From positions 12,912,001-12,976,000 of the forward strand of contig JAYKKT010000087.1 of the NCBI GenBank assembly GCA_036023115.1: 64,000 bases of DNA, written 5' to 3'. Of this stretch, positions 47,201 to 54,877 are shown piece by piece. Position 1 is the first letter of the stretch. Each line of letters opens with the position of its first letter. The stretch comes from Brasenia schreberi. Taxonomy: Eukaryota; Streptophyta; Magnoliopsida; Nymphaeales; Cabombaceae. Under the pieces are notes generated by a model. That model was not told the origin of the DNA, made no database searches, and worked only from the letters and a program-made list of their open reading frames with translations. Both the position numbers and the translations under genes were made by a program.

Positions 47201-50200
47201 GTACCTCCTATCACAAAAGATCAGCTTTCTCAAGAATAGAAAAAACACGACTTTTGAAGTGTAACTACCGAATCACTTTATGAAAAAGAAGAAAGAGAGA
47301 GAGAGCACCCGACACCCATAGAAGGATCGTGTGCTACCCATGTGTTCTTGATTGTTTAAGTTGTTTTACAGAAGCCTCGAAGAGATCACTCGTGCACGTG
47401 TGGTGAAGAAAGTCATGTTGATGATCAGCCAGGAAGGCTGAGTTGATGTTGCATCCAGAGATGCTGCTTGAGATGATCAACCAGGAAGGTTGAGTTGATG
47501 TTTGCAGCCAGAGATGCTGCTTGAAATGATCAACCAGGAAGGTTGAGTTGATGTTGCAGCCAGAGATGTTGTTTGAGATTATCAGCCAGGAAGGCTGAGT
47601 TGATGTTGCAGCCAGAGATGCTGCTTGAGATGATCAGCCAGAAAGACTGAGTTGATGTTGCAGTTATAGATGATGCTTGAGATGATTAGCCAGGAAAGCT
47701 AAGTTTATATTGCAGCCAGAGATCTGCTTGAGATGATCAGCTAGGAAGGCTGAGTTAAAGATGTTGCAGCCAAAGAAGCTGTTGAATATCAAATCAATCA
47801 TGAAAATAGATCGAAGAATGTTGCAAACAGATGAAGAATTTTTGGCAAGTTTGGAGTTTGAAGTATCTCACTCTCAACTTGAGAGGGGTATTGAAGAATA
47901 TGCATATCTAGTGTTCTTTGTGTTAGTTTTATAATTTCTGATGTTTTTAAGTATTATTGTAATTGTCCGAAGTACTAAGGGCATTTTGATAATTTTATGT
48001 TTTACAACTCTTTATATAAGGGATGATAGGTTGTATTAGGGTTAGGTGGTTGAGATTAAGAAAGAGAGAAAGAGAAGGGGCCGGTCTCCATTGGAGGTCC
48101 GCCCCCCTCCTTCGATCTCCCATGTTTTTTTCCTCCTTAATACTTCTTTATGTTTGTGGTTTTTAATCTCCGCTACGCAACCACGTTTTTCCAACAAATG
48201 TAGCTGGACTAACTTCTTTACCCACACCCGTCCATGATGTTGGAACCCTCTCTGCAATTGATTCACTACATTCGGGCGAAAATATAGTGGCCCTTGCTTA
48301 CTTATTACTGCATTCGGGCTTTTCAGCACGTCGCTAGGCAGGGACACCCCAAAGCAATGCTCATAATTTTTGTAATCCATGTTATAAAAATCCGATGAAG
48401 TTTTACGTTGGCTGTCGGAAGCCTAACACAACCCTCCTCCTTTATCCGGGCTTGGGGCCGGCAATGCAAGGGTGATCCTTTACATGGGTGGAGTTTAAAA
48501 TAAGACTGCTTATATAGGTTTGAATTTCAAAATATTGAGATCTGATAGATTTGCATAATTGCAAAGCCTAGTGCATACCATCTAAAAGCAAATATCTACG
48601 AAATTCCTTAGAAACACAGACCTTAGAACTGGTTGTTACCTTCACGTCCAGCCCCATGATCCACTACCTTAAAACACACAGTTAGCAGAGAAAGTGATGT
48701 TATTTAATGAAGAAGGTGATGGATGAAATTCAACGAGGCAAGTGCCATGTTGTCTAACTTAGATACTTGCAATTTAATGCTACCTTAACTGATCAATTAT
48801 GCATTTAAACATGCAAATATCATCATATTATAGTCTTTTTGGTTCCATCTTTGTTGATTTATAGATCATTCAATTAAAAGTTCTCTCCATATATTTTTTT
48901 ATATTACAAATGCACAGAAAGGCAAAAACGAGGGGGACTCATGGACATAAAGTAGCAATTGAGCCCTATTTATAAGATATATTTCATCCTTATCACAAAT
49001 ATCATCTTCAGGTGTTCAGCTAATAATTAGAAAATAATAAGATTATTTGCTAAGATAACCATACCAGCAATATTTAATGTTTCTCTCTAGAGTTCCAATT
49101 TTCTATTAACTTTTTTCTTAGACTCCTCCACTGCAAATAACATACACAAAGGTACTTTATCTTCAATATGTTTTGTTAACTCATCAATCACCATTATAAA
49201 TAAGTATGGACTTAAAGTTGATACTTAATGTAACCCAATATTAACTTCAAAAAAGTTTGTCATTCCTTTATGGGTCCTCACACATGTTTTTGCACAATCA
49301 TACATTTCTCTTATAAGGTTTATGTATGTCAATGGGATACCTTTTTTTCCAAGGTTCTCTATAGAGCATCCCTTGGTATCCTATCGTAAGCTTTTTCTAG
49401 ATCAATAAATATCATATAGATGTTTTTTTTTTGCTCTAAAATGTTCCATAAGATGTCTCAATAGGTGAATCGCTTAAATGGTAGATATGTCTGGCATGAA
49501 TCTAAATTGGTTTTCTCTCGTACTCTATATTTGTCTCAACCTAGGTTCGATAATTCTTTCGCATAATTTCATAATATGGCTCATTAACTTGATACCTCGA
49601 TAATTCGCACAATTATGAATGTCTCCCTTGTTCTTGTATATAAATATAAGTGTATTCACTCTTCATTCCTCAGGCATCTTTTGGTTCTCCATATTTCATT
49701 AAATACTCTTGTAAGCCAAGTAACTCCGCCCATGTAAGGGATCACCCTTGCATTGCCGGTCCCAAGCCCGGATAAAGGAGGGTTGTGTTAGGTTTCCGAC
49801 AGCCAGCGTAAAACTTCGTCGGGTTTTTATAACATGGATTACAAAAATTATGAGCATTGTTTTGAGGCATCCCCGCCTAGCGACGTGTTGCAGAGCCCGA
49901 ATGCAGTAAGAAGTAAGCAAGGGCCACTACATTTTCGCCCGAATGTAGTGAATCAATTGCAGAGAGGGTTCCCACGTCATGGACGGGTGTGGGTAAAGAA
50001 GTTAGTCCCGCTACATTGCCGCCCGAACGTAGTGAAAAATTTTTAGAGAAGGTCTCCGCATTTTGATTATGGACGGATGCGGGGGGTAAGGAAGCTAGTC
50101 CTAGATAATAAGATTCGTATTGGTTCTTGGAATATTGGAACATTATCGGGTAAGCTAATGGATGTGGTAGATACTATGATTCGGAGAAAGATTCATATTT

Positions 50201-53200
50201 TATATTTACAAGAGACAAAATGGGTTGGAGAAAAAGCAAAGGAGATAGAGGATACAGGTTTTAAATTATGGTACTCATGTAAAAAAAAGGCTTGAAACGG
50301 AGTTGGTATTATCATAAATAAAGATTTAAAGGAGAGTGTAGTAGACATACAACGATATGGTGACCGAATCATGATGCTAAAATTAGTGTTAGGAGCAAAG
50401 GTTTTGAATATAGTTTGTGCTTACGCACCCCAAGTAGGACTAGAAGATAGTATAAAGACAGCTTTTGGGGAAGAGTTAGATAAGGTGATTCAAAAGATTC
50501 CACAAAAGGAGATGATTTGTTTAGAAGGAGACTTAAATGGACATGTCGGTAAAGAGGCATTAGGATATCAAGGTATTCATGGAAACTTTGGTTTTGGGGA
50601 TATAAATGAGGAAGGTAGGGAGATTTTAAATTTTGCTATGGCATTTGATCTCTTTATAGTCAATACAATCTTCAAAAAACGAGATGAACATTTAGTTGTT
50701 GTTGTTGTTGTTGTTACTCTTGTGAGCCAAGTGATTCATGTCTCTCCTAGGATTTTCCAAACTTCTATCGGAATATTGTTTGGTCCTACCTATTTACTAC
50801 CCTTCATATATTTAAGAGCCTCTTTGACTTCGTTCTTTTGAATATGCTGATAGAAATTATGGTTTATATATTTTTCTGATTTGGCTAACTCTCCTAAGAT
50901 ACTATTAATATCTGTATTTTATTAAAAAGCTTATATAAATAATTTTTCTATCTATTTTTTATATCATCGTTCGCTACTAAAATCTTCTAATCCTCATCTT
51001 TGATGCACCTAACAAAAATAAGATCCTTAGTTTTCTTATCTTTAGTTGTAGCTATCCTAAAAATCTCTTTCCCTTCTTTTAAGTTAAGCTTTTTATATAA
51101 ATCCTCTCAAATATTGGCTTTTGTGTTGCTAACGGTATTTTTTGCTTTTTTCTTTGCTTTCTTATAAGCCTCTCAAGTTTCACTAGTCTTCTTGTCATGA
51201 TGCAATTTGTACCATGCCTTCTTTGCCTTGATTTTATCTTGTATCATTTCACTCCACCACAAAGCTTCATTTTCTACCGGTACACTTCCCTTAGATTCAC
51301 CTAATACATCTTTTGTCACTTCATAAATATGTATAGTCATATTGTTTCATATATCATTTGGTATACCTATATAATTTCACGCATCTCTTTGAATAATTTT
51401 GTTTAAATATATCTTCTTTCTCATATTTGAGATTCCACCACTTTATGCACACTATTCTTCTTTGTCCACTTTTTTTCTAGCAAATCTATTACTAAAAATT
51501 GATGTTGAGTAGTTAAGCTTCCTCTTAGAATTACTTTGCAATCTTTACGATATGATCTATCTTTTTTCCTACAAAAAATTAAAAAATAATAAATTTGTGA
51601 ATGTGACAAGACTCTTATAAGTAATTAAATGTTCATCTTGCTTTTTTGAAAATTGTATTAAAGATATCAAAAGCCATATTAAAATTTAAAATCTCCCTAC
51701 CCTCCTCATTTATATCTCCAAAACCATAGTTTTCATGAATACCTTAACATCCTAATGCATCTTTACCGACATATTCATTTAAGTCTCCTCCTAAACAAAT
51801 CATCTCCTTTTTTGTAATTCTTTGAATTACCTTATCTAACTTCTCTAAAAAAGCCTTCTTTATACTATTTTTTAATCCTACTTAGGGTGCATAAGCAAAA
51901 ACTATATTCAAAGCCTCTACTTCTAACACTAATTTCACCATCATAATTCTGTCACCATATCGTTGGACACTCCTTTAACTTTTCTATTTTCTTTTGTTAC
52001 TTCTACTATAAATTTTCACTAGCTAGACTATGATTTTGCGTGATGTATATTAACCCTCCTTATTGAAAATAACCTTGTTCTCTAGAGTGCTTTCAAGCCA
52101 CTCTTAGCATGGAAGACACTCTGTCCTTCCACTCTTTGGCATGGCTTCGTTTATAATAATGTCAAATGGCCTTTAGGTAGAAAAACAGCCCAAATAACAT
52201 ATGGAAGAATAAAAAACAAATGGTGCAAGAAAAATTAAGGAAATAAGCTAACAAATAAAAGGAGTAAGGAGGGTTAGCTACACAACAACAACAACTAAGC
52301 CTTTTCCCATACCTAAAGGCCATTTCCACATAATAATGTCAAATGGCCCTTAGGTAGAAAAACAGCCCAAATAACATATGGAAGAATAAAAAACAAATGG
52401 TGCAAGAAAAATTAAGGAAATAAGCTAACAAATAAAAGGAGTAAGGAGGGTTAGCTACACAACAACAACTAAGCCTTTTCCCATACTAAATGGGGTCGGC
52501 TACATGGATTCTTTGTTTCCACGTAGCCCTATCATGTGTCATGTTAGCAGTTAACTCACAATAAGCTAGATCATTCTTTATTGTTTCTTTCCAACACTTT
52601 TGTGGTCATCCTCCACCTCTTTTCATACTTTCCAAATTTAGTTTTTCACAAATAAGACAAGGACTTAAGAAAGAGAGAAACAAATAAGATAATATTGATG
52701 TTTCAAGTTTCTTATATAGTTAACCTTTTAAAAAAAATAAGAAGAAGTTAGCCTTTCCCTAGCAAGTTGGATTTCTCCTCTAAACTAGGTTCGACACCAG
52801 GACTCCAGCATCCTGCTAGCACCAAGGAAATCTAATATGGTGAGGTGGCATATACTATTGTTTTCTCAGCACAACAGTAACAAAAATTAAGCAAGACCTA
52901 CTATCAATTGCTTACTAGAAATCTAGTCCTCTAAGTGGAGACCATGATAAAGCTTACACTAAAAGCATTCACAAATCCATGCAGGATATGACAAGCTGAG
53001 AGTTAAAAGGAAATTGGCTGAAAACCTTGATGGCTGCCGCTATCTAATAAAACAGAAATTGATGAAAATAAGATGAATTTTGATGAAGCTTAAAAAGAAA
53101 ATAATTGGGCTTCTAGATGGCGATTGAAAATGACACATCGACTTGATCATGAAAGTCAAGATCTGTAAACATGCCCATACAAGTACGAGAATGATTTCAA

Positions 53201-54251
53201 ATAGCATAAGCTCTTGTAAATGAAGCACGTTATAAGAGAACTTTCTAGCACTCACATATTCATGAAAAAGTATAAACAGCCGCAAGAATGAAAAAACACT
53301 ATAGCCAAATAATCCCTTACTTTGTCGTGCTTTTGGAAGACGATAGAAATCCCTCAAACCCTTTCAGTACGTTTCCACATTGGGTGGATTCGTGCAAGTA
53401 ATTTCCCTCCAATTCATACAACTACAGAACCACACAAAATAAAAATCATACTGGTTAAACAAAACTACCCGCTCCTTCAACTTAATTAACATCATCAGAG
53501 ATGTTCGTTAAATTCAAAAATGACTGTTTCAAACTCCCTCTAACACAATGTGATACGTTTCCACATTGGGTGGATTGGTGCAAGTAATTTCCCTCCAATT
53601 CATACAGCTACAGAACCACACAACATAAAAATCATACTGGTTAAACAAAACTACCCGTTCCTTGAACTTAATTAACTTCATCAGAGATGTTCGTTAAATT
53701 CAAAAATGACTGTTTCAAACTCCCTCTAACACAAACAGAAAGAAAGAAAGAAAGAAATCGATCACTTAAACGATATAAACAAACTAGCAATAGGATAGGC
53801 ATCAAAGTTATTGTGGTTCAAGTAACCAATTAACCTTATGAAATATGACGCATAGCATTGAATTCAAACCATTTGGTAGCAATTTCCACGGACGTTATGA
53901 GCAACCTTTCAAACTATTAAGCTGTCAATTGGGAGAGGTAGGATAAAAGAAACCTAATTAGTTGCCCTAATTGATAAACCCTAGGATCAAACGACCATCA
54001 GAGACGATTTCGAATTTCGGAACGGAAAGGATATAAATCAGAAAGGCCAGTTAGAGATAGAAACAAAGAAAGACCTGATCTTAGACTTTACGGAGTTCAT
54101 CCTGGAGTTTTTCGCTCTTGCTCACCATAGCAGCGAGCATAACCGTTGGGTTGGACGCGGACCGTTGCACTGCCACCCAAGATCCGCCAATTAAATCAGA
54201 CTTTAATAACAATTCAGTCGATTTTGCACCCACAGAGAGAGAGAGAACCAT
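41220..54251 (-). CDS. EAF6: EAF6/MEAF6-type subunit of the NuA4 histone acetyltransferase
   Basis: EAF6 is a small coiled-coil subunit of the nuclear NuA4/Tip60 histone acetyltransferase. Exons read on the minus strand: 54251-54087 (ends [20 protein letters not shown]), 53421-53321 ([20 protein letters not shown] then [13 protein letters not shown]), 48667-48640 (VVDHGAGRE), 42362-42308 ([18 protein letters not shown]), 41325-41220 ([20 protein letters not shown], ending [10 protein letters not shown], stop). Splice sites and phases agree for the last three. The block of plant EAF6 with RKFQPEDRLFSLSSV, expected between 53321 and 48667, was not found. Exon 2 ends in phase 2 while the next found exon starts in phase 0, so an exon is missing or lost. 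The I-E-K-Q residues before LYELE are also absent. The start at 54251 is the longest in-frame ATG; 54130 is an alternative. Introns hold LINEs D, E and B and the second LTR element. Function of this copy is doubtful. Confidence 0.78.
42482..43595 (-). pseudogene. LINE B reverse transcriptase, core and C-terminus
   Basis: A continuous frame 43595-42762 carries [29 protein letters not shown] and [12 protein letters not shown]. After the shared 8-nt deletion the frame 42850-42482 carries [30 protein letters not shown] and [18 protein letters not shown]. The RT N-terminal part lies upstream at 43620-44065 in other frames. Confidence 0.92.
44465..45319 (-). pseudogene. LINE B AP-endonuclease domain
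   Basis: Reads [53 protein letters not shown] and [11 protein letters not shown]: all catalytic motifs of the endonuclease. One stop lies after the QETKW part (45125), then a long frame from 45022. It is closer to the expected protein than copy A here. Confidence 0.9.
45384..45717 (+). repeat. 5' LTR of the second LTR element
   Basis: Starts TGTTGAAGAATATGCATATC and ends TTTTTCCAACA before the primer-binding site. It contains CTCCTTATATAAGGG (about 45530-45544), a TATA-like site for the element's own promoter. Confidence 0.9.
45718..45730 (+). promoter_or_regulatory. Primer-binding site, initiator tRNA-Met type
   Basis: TGGTATCAGAGCC directly follows the left LTR, identical to the site of the first LTR element. 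Confidence 0.9.
46052..46440 (-). pseudogene. Captured LRAT/NC-domain gene fragment
   Basis: Open on the minus strand from about 46440 to a stop at 46052. It reads [69 protein letters not shown] and [15 protein letters not shown]. These blocks, in this order, are the C-terminal half of plant NC/LRAT-domain proteins (LEAD-SENSITIVE1-like), including the N-C-E-D-F-A-I-Y segment with the conserved cysteine. The N-terminal histidine box is absent, so no enzyme can be made. The fragment is uninterrupted by introns over about 120 residues and antisense to the element. After the Q-A-I-S-F-L-A-A-A part the family pattern ends. Transduplication of a host gene is inferred. Confidence 0.88.
46545..46795 (+). 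repeat. Degenerate helix repeats resembling PPR motifs
   Basis: Five blocks at irregular spacing (about 40-64 bp) translate as [13 protein letters not shown], an [13 protein letters not shown] copy, [21 protein letters not shown] and [12 protein letters not shown]-x-x-V-F-D-E-M is the second helix of plant PPR motifs, but the spacing is shorter than a PPR repeat. Either a deleted PPR gene fragment or a locally amplified short unit. Confidence 0.4.
47420..47783. repeat. 52-bp tandem array, seven units
   Basis: Units start GATGATCAGCCAGGAAGG and end GATGCTGCTTGA. Copies begin near 47420, 47472, 47525, 47577, 47629, 47681 and 47732, with increasing divergence to the right. The array lies about 100 bp inside the right LTR. 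Confidence 0.92.
47878..47888 (+). promoter_or_regulatory. Polypurine tract of the second LTR element
   Basis: CTTGAGAGGGG immediately precedes the right LTR start TATTGAAG (mutated from TGTTGAAG). Confidence 0.75.
47889..48196 (+). repeat. 3' LTR of the second LTR element
   Basis: Matches 45384-45717 with substitutions and one ~26-bp deletion. It ends TTTTTCCAACA, followed by the target copy AATGT. Confidence 0.9.
49069..51985 (-). mobile_element. RTE-clade LINE, copy D, 3' end missing, interrupted
   Basis: Minus-strand RT sequence (49069-49703) and linker plus endonuclease (50733-51985) are two parts of one copy, separated by the plus-strand insertion at 49722-50714. The RT part stops at 49069 within the region corresponding to 43155 of copy B, so about 700 bp of the 3' end is gone. 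That is unusual for a LINE, which normally loses its 5' end. Coding frames are heavily broken. At the position of the TGA of copies A and B this copy has TGG. It lies in the EAF6 intron that should hold the missing central exon. Confidence 0.85.
49722..50714 (+). mobile_element. Internally deleted RTE derivative: 5' half joined to (TTG)n tail
   Basis: A 993-bp plus-strand insertion starts with the family's 5' end (AACTCCGCCCATGTAAGGG), runs through the 5' region and the endonuclease to the KKRDEHL codons (50693), and then joins directly to (GTT)n. The 18-bp target-site duplication TACTCTTGTRAGCCAAGT (49704-49721, 50715-50732) differs at one base. The endonuclease frame has a stop after the first quarter. 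Everything from the end of the endonuclease to the 3' untranslated region is absent. In full copies the tail reads CTTAGTTGTTG and the break site CATTTAATT, so TTA microhomology could explain the junction. Confidence 0.9.
52157..52484. repeat. Tandem duplication, 176-bp period, including a LINE tail
   Basis: ATAATGTCAAATGGCC at 52157 recurs at 52333. Each unit runs through AGGAGGGTTAGCTACAC into the LINE tail AACAACAACTAAGCC...CCCATAC. At the junction, CCTAAAGGCCATTT (52312-52325) is the exact reverse complement of 52164-52177. Confidence 0.92.
52461..52649 (-). mobile_element. RTE LINE fragment E, 3' terminal 190 bp
   Basis: On the minus strand it covers the last ~60 codons (K-R-G-G-G-x-P-x-x-C-W-K-E-T-I region), the short 3' untranslated part and the (TTG)n tail. 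It is a typical 5'-truncated insertion. Part of its tail is duplicated to the left at 52283-52312. Confidence 0.9.
52720..52812 (-). repeat. SINE-like element in an EAF6 intron
   Basis: Minus strand: GGAGTCCTGGTGTCGAACC (B-box-like), TAGTTTAGAGGAGAAATCC, AACTTGCTAGGGAAAGGC, then T/A-rich end. The A-box is uncertain. Confidence 0.4.
53369..53733. repeat. Tandem duplication, 186-bp period, covering part of EAF6 exon 2
   Basis: ACGTTTCCACATTGGGTGGA at 53369 recurs at 53555, and the copies agree for about 180 bp with few differences. The right copy contains the first ~50 bases of exon 2 with its acceptor ([17 protein letters not shown]) but no donor. Confidence 0.93.
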
Positions 54252-54393
54252 CGGCGTCCATTTTCCCGCGCGGAAGGGACCGTTGGGCGCCGCAGGTGCA
54301 GGCGTTTAACTAGGACCCGGCGCCCGGTACGATCTCATAAGAGAACCCAGTTGGTTTTGCCCGATCTAAAACGCATCACTTTTCTCCGCTGTA

Positions 54394-54877
54394 ATACAAC
54401 TAAGCCTTTTTTTGTCTGTTACTTAACTCAACATGAGCGACATCATTCTTTATTATTTTTTCTAGTGGGTTTTTTTTAATATTTTTATAATCTAGTTTTT
54501 CGTACTTTTATTGTGAAGTTTCCTTTACTCTTCTTTTTAAATATTCAAACCACCTTAACAATTTTCTCTCATTTTATTTCTTACTCGTGTCACTCTCAAT
54601 TTGTTTTTAATAAGCTTGTCATGTATATATGGTCTTCTATTGTGTTGTCATTCATCCATTTCAACATCTTCATTTTTGTCACGGATACCTTTTACATGTT
54701 TGATTAACTGTCAAACACTAATATCCATAAAACATATTAGGTCTAATTGTTGTTGAATAATATTTACCTTTCAACTTTAATGGTATCTTCTTATCACATA
54801 AAATACTTTATGCTCCTCTCAATTTTAACCAATATTTATTAATTCTATGTCTAACATCTCTATAAGATTTTTTATCA
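54394..54877 (-). mobile_element. RTE LINE copy F/H, 3' part
   Basis: Starts at the tail side with ATACAACTAAGCC and covers the C-terminal region in strongly diverged form, up to the target-site copy TCTATAAGATTTTTTATCA (54859-54877). The copy continues beyond the nested copy G at 58151. Confidence 0.8.

Larger units (their letters stand above)
45384..48196 (+). mobile_element. Non-autonomous LTR element with captured gene fragment
   Basis: Direct LTRs lie at 45384-45717 and 47889-48196, with a perfect target-site duplication AATGT (45379-45383, 48197-48201). The primer-binding site and purine tract match those of the Copia-type element in TIM44. The 2.2-kb interior encodes no gag, integrase, RT or RNase H. 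It carries an antisense LRAT/NC-domain fragment (46440-46052), a set of PPR-like helix repeats (46545-46795), a direct repeat with CGGCTGCAGYCACCATGTGA (47039 and 47138) and a 52-bp tandem array (47420-47783). The right LTR is shorter by about 26 bp. It inserted into LINE B, so it is the youngest layer of LTR on LINE on EAF6 intron. Confidence 0.93.
42440..48495 (-). mobile_element. RTE-clade LINE, copy B, split by an LTR element
   Basis: The minus-strand copy runs from tail (CAACAACAACAATAAC...) at 42440 to 45383, and continues at 48197-48495, where the 5' end (AACTCCACCCATGTAAAGG when read 5'-3') is preserved. The LTR element at 45384-48196 separates the parts. Its reading frames almost duplicate copy A: RT 43595-42762, C-terminus 42850-42482, linker 44448-44065, endonuclease 45319-44465. 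It shares with A the linker deletion, the TGA in RT and the 8-nt deletion. It lies in an EAF6 intron in the gene's own orientation. No clear target-site duplication was seen. Confidence 0.93.

Noticed and set aside
47420..47783. CRISPR-like array
   Set aside because: The units are directly contiguous and similar over their whole length, with no unique spacers, in a plant retroelement; it is an ordinary tandem repeat.
42434..48530. Target-site duplication for LINE B
   Set aside because: Flanks TTTAAGAGAATC and TTTAAAATAAGA are only loosely alike; not convincing enough to report.
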